Origin: Helicobacter pylori
GTDB lineage: Bacteria; Campylobacterota; Campylobacteria; Campylobacterales; Helicobacteraceae
Assembly (NCBI RefSeq): GCF_900120335.1
Contig: NZ_LT635477.1
Coordinates: forward strand, 1 to 64,000
DNA length: 64,000 nucleotides
Direction of reading: 5' to 3'
Of this stretch, positions 7,624 through 16,698 are shown one piece after another. Made by a program: the position numbers and the translations under genes. The first letter of the stretch is position 1; the number at the start of each line of letters is the position of its first letter. The notes beneath the pieces are model-generated. The model searched no databases and was not told the origin of the DNA. It saw only the letters and a program-made list of their open reading frames with translations.

Positions 7624-9736
7624 TTAATACGCAAACACGTAATTCAAATACACGCTATAAAGCCTGCGGTATTCTAGTTGAGTGCCTAGCAAAGAATAGT
7701 AATTCGTGTTGATCGTGGGGATTTTCACGCCTAATTCCACGCCATGCTGAGCCGCATGATCGCTCGCTTTCTTTTTGTTTTTAGCCAGATTCATTCTCAA
7801 GCCCAAGTTGAATAAGAATTGGAAATTCGCCACATTCATTTTAGCGCTATAGAAATTATTGAAGGTCGCTAAATTCACATACTGGGAATTAAGCCATGAA
7901 GTGCCGGCTAACGCAATCCCCCCAAACACCCCAAAAGAAATCTTATTGTTTTTGGTGGCTTTATCGTTGATAAAGTTATAGAGGACATCTGTTCCTACCC
8001 CATAAGTGAACACATCAGAGGCGGAATTGAAAAAGCTGGATTTGATATAAGCATGGTTGTAATCAAAAAAGCCGTAATACCTTAATCCCCACCTTCTCTT
8101 TTCACCAAAAAATTGTTTGTAGCCCACTTGCACACCGATCCCATTCATCGCGCCGTTGTTGGTTTGAGAGCTGATTAATCCAACGCGTCTGAAAGGGTTA
8201 TGCCCTAATTCTTGCGTGGCGCTTAATAATTGCGAATAAGCGCTTTGGTTGACTTGATAAACGGCCTGTAAGCCCCCGGGGTTATTAGGGTTAGTGGATT
8301 GGCTTATCAAATTTTTAAGGAATGGGGAATTGGGCGTGTTTGAAGCGGTCGTGGTGATGCTGTTATAAGTGTTGTTTAAAGTGCTAAGGCTGCCTCTAAA
8401 ATCAAGTATCGTGCGCGCCAGCAACTCAGATTGCTTGATTTGCTCGGCTTGAGTGCCAAAATGCGCAAGGCTGTTGTTTAAAGCCGTTATGGTCTCTTCC
8501 ACATACGCGCAACCAGCCCCCTAAGTGTTGTTAGTAACCCCTTGATCAGGTAATGTCCCACCCCCATTTCTGCAAGCTGCCAAGTAATCTGTAACGAAAT
8601 GTGTAGGGATAGCGTTGAGATTGGTTTTGATTTGATCGGCTAGTTCAAGCATCTTGGCTTGCGCTTGGGCGTGGTTGAGCATGTTTTGAGCGAAAGCCCT
8701 ATCCGAAGAGGTATAAGGATTGAAATCTTGCGGCGCGTTTTGATTGCTTTGCTCTTTAGCGTTAAGGCTTTGAGCTTGCGCGACGATTTCTTGGGCGTTT
8801 TTGATCATGCTAGTAACGGCGCTAAATTCAGCGCTAAAGATTTGGCACGCATTCCCGCTTTGATTGATATTCCATGGGCTACCATTACCCGGAGTGTTTT
8901 CATTATGCGTGGATCGCACCAAGGGGCATTGGGTGTTAAGGACATTCATGATCGTGCTGGCTTGTTCCAAAAGGTTTTGAGCGGTATTGGTGAAGGTAAA
9001 GCTTTGCGTTTCTTTGTTGTTGCTACCATTGCTAGTTACACCATTACTGCTACCATTTTTTTGACAGAATTGATTCACACCACCATTAATACTACTACTA
9101 CTACCATTATTTTGTTTGCATTCGTAGGTGTATTCTACTTTCACTTCTGTGCCTTTCCCGTCCAAGACAGGAAACCCATTCCCACTCTTTAAAGCCTGTT
9201 GGATAGCTTGATAGGCTTTATTGAGTTTTTCAAATTCTTGGATAGACATGGATCTACCAGGACCAGTCGCTTCATACCGGTTGCAAGTGATGCTCGTTGT
9301 CCCACTTCCTGGTTGGTTATTGAAAATAACGCTGCCAGGCCCACTCCCTGTGCCATTGCCATTCCCGCACATTATCGCATAGCCTATCACGTTCCACAAG
9401 CCCACCGCCGCATTCAGCGCCAAAGAGACGGCTTGATAGGCGGGGGAATTGTCTTTTTCGCCGGTCAACCCTTGCGTGTTTGCTCTTAAATTATCGATCG
9501 CAGCATTGATTTCTGAAGGGCTGCTCGCGTTCGTTACCGCCTGATTGAGGTTGTTGAAATTGCTTAAAAGGTTGCTCAAATTCTCATAAGTGTCTGAGAG
9601 CTTTTTCAATTCGCCGGTGTTTTTCACCATTTGAGCGGCTTCGCCGATCTGATAGCCCGCGCTGATAAAAAATCCGTTGTCTTCAGCGTTTAAAAGCGAT
9701 GAAGCGAGAGAGAGAGAGTAAAAGGGTTTTTTTCAT
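7624..9736 (-). pseudogene. hopZ: hopZ-type outer membrane adhesin gene, silenced twice
   Basis: From the ATG at 9736 the gene should encode a Hop protein of about 700 residues: signal peptide, mature start AEDNGF, variable Asn/Gly-rich middle and the conserved C-terminal beta-barrel ending NYVFAY with terminal aromatic residues. Two lesions stop this. First, a CT dinucleotide run in the signal-peptide codons (9706-9718) is out of phase, so translation from the ATG ends after 17 codons at a TGA near 9685. Second, the Trp codon in the region equivalent to TDNTWGAGCAYV of HopD is TAG at 8523-8521, in the same frame on both sides. The long open parts are 8521-9630 and 7624-8502. The position next to groEL and the CT repeat in the leader fit hopZ. 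The C-terminal third is very close to HopD at 25868. Confidence 0.85.
9706..9718 (-). repeat. CT dinucleotide repeat in hopZ signal-peptide codons (phase OFF)
   Basis: A 13-base run, CT repeated six and a half times on the minus strand, follows ATG-AAA-AAA-ACC-CTT-TTA. The start codon frame and the mature protein frame differ by one base. Adding one CT unit, or removing two, would restore the frame. Such repeats change length by slipped-strand mispairing and switch Hop proteins on and off. Confidence 0.92.
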
Positions 9737-9771
9737 GTTTTCTCCTTGAAAGTAAATTGAGTGATTGGAAT

Positions 9772-9829
9772 TTTATACATTAAGAATGTATTTGGAACAT
9801 TGTAGCATGAAATCGTTTTTTTTTTTTTT
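9772..9829 (-). promoter_or_regulatory. hopZ promoter region with A14 homopolymer
   Basis: On the minus strand a 14-base A run (9829-9816) lies about 40 bases before a TATAAA -10 candidate (9777-9772), itself 35 bases before the ATG. Homopolymers placed near Hop promoters are known to tune transcription by length changes, as described for sabA. Confidence 0.55.
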
Positions 9830-9990
9830 GTCATTTAGAGAAAATTTTAGAATTTTGCATTTTTTGCGCGTTTGTTTGGGTGGTATTGGAAAGGGTTTTT
9901 TAGGTTTTATTTTAATGGAACACTAACGATAAAAGCTTGATTTTAATGGGGATTTTTTGTTGCGCGTTTTTCAAAACGAGCGGTTTTGTG
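9830..9990. other. AT-rich spacer between hopZ promoter and groEL terminator
   Basis: No gene is seen. The stretch separates divergent elements: hopZ upstream sequence on one side and the 3' end of groEL on the other. Confidence 0.5.
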
Positions 9991-9992
9991 AG

Positions 9993-10018
9993 ATAAAAGC
10001 CCCCCAAGAAGAGGGCTG
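9993..10018 (-). terminator. Terminator of the groES-groEL operon
   Basis: On the minus strand AGCCCTC, a short loop and GGGGGCT are followed by TTTTAT, about 30 bases after the groEL stop. Confidence 0.7.
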
Positions 10019-10050
10019 TTATGAAAAATGGTATTAAAAAGCAAGGGGGT

Positions 10051-11700
<1,650 letters not shown>

Positions 11701-11716
11701 TTAATAATAATGTTTT

Positions 11717-12073
11717 TTAGTGTTTTTTGTGATCATGACAGCAAGCTTCATGCTCTTTAGCATGTTTATGGTCATGATTGCCTGTATGACAGCAAGATCC
11801 CGCACCCACGATGCCCAGAATGTCTTCTAGTTCTAGCACCATGTATTCAGTGCCGTCTAAAACGATTTCTGCACCTTTGTATTTGCCAAAAGCGATCACA
11901 TCGCCCTCTTTAACGCATTTGCAACCCTCACTGATTTTATGGCTAACGGCTTTGACTACGCCCATTAAAGGCTTTTCTTTAGCGTTATCAGGGATGATGA
12001 TGCCTGAACTGGTTTTGTTCTCTTCTTCAAGTCTTTCTACTAAGACCCTTTCTCCTAATGGTTGAAACTTCAT
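11717..12073 (-). CDS. groES: Co-chaperonin GroES (HspA) with nickel-binding C-terminal tail
   Basis: The start is the ATG at 12073 ([18 protein letters not shown]), preceded by AGGAGAAC. An upstream in-frame extension to 12139 lacks a ribosome site and crosses the promoter. Residues 1-90 are an ordinary GroES fold with the mobile loop. The tail after residue ~92 is rich in Cys and His ([20 protein letters not shown], then HDHKKH). This tail is a known Helicobacter extension that binds nickel and supplies urease and hydrogenase maturation. Total length is 118 residues, against about 95 in E. coli. Confidence 0.98.
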   Translation of the reverse strand: MKFQPLGERVLVERLEEENKTSSGIIIPDNAKEKPLMGVVKAVSHKISEGCKCVKEGDVIAFGKYKGAEIVLDGTEYMVLELEDILGIVGAGSCCHTGNHDHKHAKEHEACCHDHKKH

Positions 12074-12114
12074 TTCAGTTCTCCTAAGTTTTGATAAATA
12101 AAATAGAAATTTAG

Positions 12115-12133
12115 CGCTTATTGTTATTAAGCG
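12115..12133. promoter_or_regulatory. Inverted repeat at the groES start point, candidate HrcA operator
   Basis: CGCTTA, seven bases, TAAGCG: a perfect 6-bp inverted repeat placed right at the expected transcription start of groES. H. pylori groES-groEL is known to be repressed by HrcA together with HspR. The position suits a CIRCE-like operator although the half-sites differ from the consensus. An ACTTGAT motif further upstream (about 12221-12227) could belong to the HspR site, which is more speculative. Confidence 0.5.
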
Positions 12134-12138
12134 ACACA

Positions 12139-12167
12139 ACTATAGCGCATTTTTAGGGATAAGTCAA
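12139..12167 (-). promoter_or_regulatory. groES-groEL promoter
   Basis: On the minus strand TTGACT (12167-12162), a 17-base spacer and TATAGT (12144-12139) lie about 65 bases before the groES ATG. Both boxes are near consensus, as expected for a strongly expressed chaperonin operon. Confidence 0.85.
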
Positions 12168-12303
12168 GCCATAAAACCAAACATAAGATTATAATTATAA
12201 GGATTATTAAGTCTATTTGTATCAAGTTTCATTAGTTTAAAAATATAAGGATTAGAAAAAGGGGTGCTATTAACAAACCTTTTTGAAGATTTTATTTATT
12301 GAG

Positions 12304-12309
12304 TATAAT
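12304..12309 (+). promoter_or_regulatory. -10 element upstream of dnaG
   Basis: TATAAT about 50 bases before the dnaG start, in the divergent region shared with groES. Confidence 0.55.
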
Positions 12310-12359
12310 CCCTTTTGAGAAAGTCAAACCAAAAAAGCCCATTGGAGAAAGCATGAAAA

Positions 12360-14039
12360 ATGATTCTTAAAAGTTCCATTGATCGCCTTTTGCAAACGAT
12401 AGACATTGTAGAAGTCATTAGCTCTTATGTGGATTTGAGGAAATCAGGTTCGAATTACATGGCTTGTTGCCCTTTTCATGAAGAAAGGAGCGCGAGTTTT
12501 AGCGTCAATCAAATTAAGGGGTTTTACCATTGCTTTGGGTGTGGGGCGAGCGGGGATAGCATTAAATTTGTGATGGCGTTTGAAAAGCTTTCGTTTGTGG
12601 AAGCGCTTGAGAAATTAGCCCACCGATTCAATATAACTTTAGAATATGACAAAAGCGCTTATTACGATCATAAAGAAGATTACCACCTTTTAGAAATGGT
12701 GAGTTCGTTGTATCAAGAAGAGCTTTTTAACGCCCCGTTTTTTTTGAATTATTTGCAAAAAAGAGGGCTTAGCATAGAGAGCATCAAAGCGTTTAAATTA
12801 GGCTTATGCACGAATAGAATTGATTACGGCATTGAAAATAAAGGCTTGAATAAGGACAAATTGATTGAATTGGGCGTGCTAGGCAAAAACGATAACGATC
12901 AGAAAACCTATTTGCGCTTTTTGGATCGCATCATATTCCCTATTTATAGCCCTAGCGCTCAAGTGGTGGGTTTTGGAGGGCGCACCTTAAAAGAAAAAGC
13001 GGCCAAGTATATCAATTCGCCCCAAAATAAGCTTTTTGATAAATCCAGCTTGCTCTATGGCTATCATTTGGCTAAAGAACACATCTATAAACAAAAGCAA
13101 GTCATTGTAACAGAAGGGTATTTGGATGTGATTTTATTGCACCAAGCGGGTTTTAAAAACGCCATAGCCACGCTTGGGACAGCTTTAACGCCATCGCATT
13201 TGCCCTTGCTTAAAAAAGGCGATCCAGAAATCCTCTTAAGCTATGATGGGGATAAGGCAGGGCGGAATGCGGCTTATAAAGCGAGCTTGATGTTGGCTAA
13301 AGAGCAAAGGAAAGGGGGGGTGATTTTGTTTGAAAACAACCTAGACCCAGCGGATATGATCGCTAATCATCAGATTGAAACCTTAAAAAATTGGCTATCG
13401 CGCCCCATAGCTTTCATTGAATTTGTTTTAAGGCACATGGCGGGTTCTTATCTTTTAGACGATCCTTTAGAAAAAGATAAGGCCCTTAAAGAAATGTTAG
13501 GGTTTTTGAAAAACTTTTCCTTGCTTTTACAAAATGAATACAAGCCCTTAATCGCTACGCTTTTGCAAGCTCCTTTGCATGTTTTAGGGATTAGAGAGCC
13601 AGTTTCTTTTCAGCCTTTTTACCCCAAAACAGAAAAGCCTAATCGCCCTCAAAAGTTCGCACATGTTTCTAGCGCGCCCAGTTTGGAATTTTTAGAAAAA
13701 TTGGTGATCCGCTACCTTTTAGAAGACAGGAGCTTGTTGGATTTAGCGGTGGGTTATATCCATAGTGGGGTATTCTTGCATAAAAAACAAGAATTTGATG
13801 CTTTGTGTCAAGAAAAATTAGACGACCCTAAATTAGTTGCGTTATTATTAGATGCGAATTTACCCCTAAAAAAAGGGGGTTTTGAAAAGGAATTGCGTTT
13901 GTTGATTTTGCGCTATTTTGAGCGCCAACTCAAGGAAATCCCTAAAAGTTCGCTCCCTTTTAGCGAAAAAATGATCTGTTTGAAAAAGATTCGCCAGGCC
14001 ATTATGAAATTAAAACAAGGAGAATTAGTCGCCATATGA
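12360..14039 (+). CDS. dnaG: DNA primase
   Basis: The 559-residue product has the N-terminal zinc finger (ACCPFHEERSASF then YHCFGCGASG, residues ~33-62). The Toprim catalytic core follows with VTEGYLDVI near 250 and LSYDGDKAGRNAA near 293. It synthesises RNA primers for DnaB-driven replication. The start at 12360 is used because the ATG seven bases earlier runs into TAA after five codons; GGAG precedes at normal spacing. The last four bases overlap the next gene (ATGA). Confidence 0.98.
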   Translation: MILKSSIDRLLQTIDIVEVISSYVDLRKSGSNYMACCPFHEERSASFSVNQIKGFYHCFGCGASGDSIKFVMAFEKLSFVEALEKLAHRFNITLEYDKSAYYDHKEDYHLLEMVSSLYQEELFNAPFFLNYLQKRGLSIESIKAFKLGLCTNRIDYGIENKGLNKDKLIELGVLGKNDNDQKTYLRFLDRIIFPIYSPSAQVVGFGGRTLKEKAAKYINSPQNKLFDKSSLLYGYHLAKEHIYKQKQVIVTEGYLDVILLHQAGFKNAIATLGTALTPSHLPLLKKGDPEILLSYDGDKAGRNAAYKASLMLAKEQRKGGVILFENNLDPADMIANHQIETLKNWLSRPIAFIEFVLRHMAGSYLLDDPLEKDKALKEMLGFLKNFSLLLQNEYKPLIATLLQAPLHVLGIREPVSFQPFYPKTEKPNRPQKFAHVSSAPSLEFLEKLVIRYLLEDRSLLDLAVGYIHSGVFLHKKQEFDALCQEKLDDPKLVALLLDANLPLKKGGFEKELRLLILRYFERQLKEIPKSSLPFSEKMICLKKIRQAIMKLKQGELVAI

Positions 14040-15088
14040 AACAAATAAAAGCTTTAGCCTTATTTAGTGGGGGGTTGGATAGTTTGTTGTCCATGAAATT
14101 ACTCATTGATCAAGGCATTGAAGTAACCGCTTTGCACTTTAATATAGGGTTTGGGGGGAATAAAGATAAAAGAGAGTATTTTGAAAACGCCACCGCGCAA
14201 ATCGGGGCTAAGCTCCTAGTGTGCGATATTAGAGAGCAGTTTTTTAACGATGTGTTGTTCAAGCCCAAATACGGCTATGGGAAATATTTCAACCCTTGCA
14301 TTGATTGCCATGCCAACATGTTTAGGAACGCTTTTTATAAAATGCTTGAATTGAACGCGGATTTTGTTTTGAGCGGGGAAGTGCTAGGGCAACGCCCTAA
14401 ATCCCAAAGGAAAGAAGCGCTCAATCAGGTGAGGAAATTAGTCAGAGAAGTGGGCGAAGAGGCTCGTTTTGATCTTATTTTAGACCGAACGCAAGCAAGC
14501 GGTGAAAAGCCTCAATTTTTAGACGAATTGCTCTTAAGGCCCATGAGCGCTAAACTCTTAGAGCCTACTTTTATGGAAAAAAAGGGTTGGGTTGATAGGG
14601 AAAAGCTTTTAGATGTGAGCGGTAGGGGGCGCACTAGGCAATTGCAAATGATCAAAGATTACGGCTTGAAATATTATGAAAAGCCGGGTGGGGGGTGCTT
14701 GCTTACGGACATTCAAGTGAGCAATAAGATTAAGAATTTGAAAGAATACAGAGAAATGGTGTTTGAAGACAGCGTGATCGTTAAAGTTGGGCGTTATTTT
14801 GTCTTACCCCATAACGCTCGTTTGGTGGTGGCAAGGAATGAAGAAGAAAACCATAAATTGGATATTCAACACCCCTTAATGGATAAGATTGAATTACTAG
14901 GCTGTAAGGGCCCTTTGAGTTTGGTGGATAAAAACGCCAGCAAAGAAGATAAAGAATTAGCCGGCCGTATCGCTCTAGGCTATGCTAAGACTTTAAAAAA
15001 TCAAGCTTATCTCATTCAAATAGGGAACGAAAAGCACGAGCTTTACCCTTTGGATAAAGAGAGCGCTAGAGAGTATTTATTCGCTTAA
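14036..15088 (+). CDS. PP-loop ATPase related to tRNA thiolation enzymes (MnmA/ThiI-like)
   Basis: The 350-residue product starts with LALFSGGLDSLLSMKL, the SGGxDS PP-loop that adenylates a substrate carbonyl. A CIDCHANM motif near residue 91 and PGGGCLLTD near 218 supply cysteines that could carry sulfur or bind a metal. This layout resembles tRNA 2-thiouridylases and 4-thiouridine enzymes but is shorter and lacks a THUMP domain. It is translationally coupled to dnaG. The exact substrate is unknown; a tRNA sulfur-transfer role is inference. Confidence 0.75.
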   Translation: MKQIKALALFSGGLDSLLSMKLLIDQGIEVTALHFNIGFGGNKDKREYFENATAQIGAKLLVCDIREQFFNDVLFKPKYGYGKYFNPCIDCHANMFRNAFYKMLELNADFVLSGEVLGQRPKSQRKEALNQVRKLVREVGEEARFDLILDRTQASGEKPQFLDELLLRPMSAKLLEPTFMEKKGWVDREKLLDVSGRGRTRQLQMIKDYGLKYYEKPGGGCLLTDIQVSNKIKNLKEYREMVFEDSVIVKVGRYFVLPHNARLVVARNEEENHKLDIQHPLMDKIELLGCKGPLSLVDKNASKEDKELAGRIALGYAKTLKNQAYLIQIGNEKHELYPLDKESAREYLFA

Positions 15089-15129
15089 AAGGGGGTTCTT
15101 GAGAGTTTTTAGGGGTTTTCTTTTTATGC

Positions 15130-15135
15130 TATAAT
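15130..15135 (+). promoter_or_regulatory. Extended -10 promoter before the DUF5718-type gene
   Basis: TGC-TATAAT, an extended -10, lies 45 bases before the ATG at 15181, which itself has a consensus AGGAGG ribosome site. Confidence 0.65.
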
Positions 15136-15180
15136 GGAAAAAGTTCTGATCAGCGTTAAGCGATTTGCTAGGAGGTCTGT

Positions 15181-16008
15181 ATGCAAGAGTTTTTAGGTTT
15201 TGGTGTGGTGGGGAATTTTGCAGGGCATTTGGAGCAAGCAGGAGAGAGTCATAGTTTTATTAACATGAAAAGCGAAGAAAAGGACGCTCCTAAGGGACTA
15301 TTCCCTTTTTATATCCCCTATGAGAATTGCTATTTGGGGCGTTGTTGCATTAATAACCATAAGATTATTTTGCCCAATGATTTGAATTTGAAGGTGCAAG
15401 CAGAGCCAGAAATCGCTTTAGAATGCGATGTCAAATACGATGAAAAACATTTGGTAACCAAGCTTGTGCCTAATTTTTTCATGGCGTTTAATGACGCTTC
15501 TGTGCGTAATTTAGAAGCCGCAAAGCTCTCCCAAAAAAAGAATTTTTCACCAGCTTCTAAAGGTATAGGGCAGAAATTGCCTATTGATAGGTTTGTTTAT
15601 GGGGGGGTGTGTAATAATTTTTCTATCGCGTCTTTTTTGAAATACAATAATGTTTGGCACGTTTATGGGGAAAACAGCAAATTGCTCAAATACGAGTTTT
15701 TTTATCAAAAACTCTTAGATTGGATCAAAGACCGACTAAACCACCAACAAGATGGCGATTCTTTAGAGGCTTTAAGACCTTTTTTAGAACGCCATAACTT
15801 CCCTACTAAAATGGTTTTTGCGATCGGGGCTACCCCTTATATGCCTTTTGCGCAAGAGCATTTCTTACAAAAAGGCGATGAGGTGGTGATTATCGCTTAC
15901 AACCATTTACAATACAGCTTTGAAAAGATTCAAAACCTCTTAGAAGAGGACGCCCTACAAACCAAAGAACACGCTAATCTTTCTTATGTCTATCAAATCG
16001 TAGAGTAG
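15181..16008 (+). CDS. Conserved hypothetical protein, DUF5718 type
   Basis: The 275-residue product begins MQEFLGFGVVGNFAGHLEQA and looks cytoplasmic, with no signal peptide or membrane helix. I recall the family name DUF5718 for this epsilonproteobacterial protein. The opening GFGVVGNFAGHLEQAGE and later EPEIALECDVKYDE recall fumarylacetoacetate-hydrolase-like beta-rich enzymes, but that link is weak. It has its own promoter and a near-perfect ribosome site (AGGAGG), implying good expression. No reaction can be assigned. Confidence 0.75.
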   Translation: MQEFLGFGVVGNFAGHLEQAGESHSFINMKSEEKDAPKGLFPFYIPYENCYLGRCCINNHKIILPNDLNLKVQAEPEIALECDVKYDEKHLVTKLVPNFFMAFNDASVRNLEAAKLSQKKNFSPASKGIGQKLPIDRFVYGGVCNNFSIASFLKYNNVWHVYGENSKLLKYEFFYQKLLDWIKDRLNHQQDGDSLEALRPFLERHNFPTKMVFAIGATPYMPFAQEHFLQKGDEVVIIAYNHLQYSFEKIQNLLEEDALQTKEHANLSYVYQIVE

Positions 16009-16152
16009 TAAGGCTTTTTCTCTTTAGCTTTGCTTTTTTACCCCTTTTAAAGATAAAACCACCCCTTTTGACCCCCTTTTAGAGGATTTTTATGGTTTTT
16101 TTGAGATAATAAAGCCTTAGAAAGTTAATTAAAATTAAACAAAAGGGTTGTG

Positions 16153-16434
16153 ATGTCCGCTCATTTTTTGAAAATCATTTTTTTAGTAGGCATGTGCGTT
16201 TCAAGTTTGTTCGCTGAAGGATTAGAGGGGTTTTTTAACGCCCTAGAAGCCCAGCTCAAAAGCCCCATCGCTAAGGGGATTTTAATGGTGATTTTCATAG
16301 GGATCGCCATTTATGTGTGGAGGAATTTGGACCGGTGGAAAGAGATCTTATTCACGATCCTTGGCGTGGTGTTTGGGATCTTCTTGTTCTTTAAGGCCCC
16401 GAGTTTAGCGAATTGGTTTATGGGAATTTTTTAA
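16153..16434 (+). CDS. comB2: ComB2, VirB2-like pilin subunit of the DNA-uptake system
   Basis: The ~93-residue product has an N-terminal signal sequence (FLKIIFLVGMCVSSLFAEG) and two further hydrophobic segments (GILMVIFIGIAIYVW, ILFTILGVVFGIFLFF), the shape of a VirB2 pilin. ATG at 16153 is preferred to the GTG at 16150 because of spacing from AAAGGG. It heads comB2-comB3-comB4 and overlaps comB3 by one base. The ComB type IV secretion system imports DNA during natural transformation in H. pylori. Confidence 0.93.
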   Translation: MSAHFLKIIFLVGMCVSSLFAEGLEGFFNALEAQLKSPIAKGILMVIFIGIAIYVWRNLDRWKEILFTILGVVFGIFLFFKAPSLANWFMGIF

Positions 16435-16697
16435 TGATTATCCTATCAGCGAGCGTGAAGAATTTGCGTGAAATTTCGGTTAAAGAAAAATTTTTATGGC
16501 TGAACGCTAAATCTTATTTGATTTCTGTTTTTGCGCCTTTTATCTTGCTCCCTTGGATTGATTTATTGAGCGCTTTTTTATTGTATTTAGGGTTTTTAGC
16601 GCTCTTTAGCGCGCTGGAATTTTTTGATGAAGACATTGCAGATATTATTATCGCTAAAAGCAAAATAAAGACTAAAACCAAATGTTATAGAGCGTAG
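16434..16697 (+). CDS. comB3: ComB3, VirB3-like inner-membrane protein
   Basis: The ATG at 16434 overlaps the comB2 stop (TAATG) and gives an 87-residue protein; the longer in-frame start at 16413 lies inside comB2. Two close hydrophobic stretches (ISVFAPFILLPWIDLLSAFL, LGFLALFSALEFF) match the VirB3 topology. VirB3-type proteins work with the VirB4 ATPase, whose gene starts two bases downstream. Confidence 0.93.
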   Translation: MIILSASVKNLREISVKEKFLWLNAKSYLISVFAPFILLPWIDLLSAFLLYLGFLALFSALEFFDEDIADIIIAKSKIKTKTKCYRA

Positions 16698-16698
16698 G

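Noticed and set aside
8659..9489. Long plus-strand frames opposite the hopZ gene
   Set aside because: They are antisense shadows of a repetitive GC-richer porin gene with no start signals or recognisable domains.
13311..13317. G7 tract inside dnaG as a phase-variation switch
   Set aside because: The tract is short and in frame, and dnaG is essential, so switching is not expected.
16010..16140. Terminator between the DUF5718-type gene and comB2
   Set aside because: Runs of C and T are present but no stable stem with adjacent T run could be drawn.
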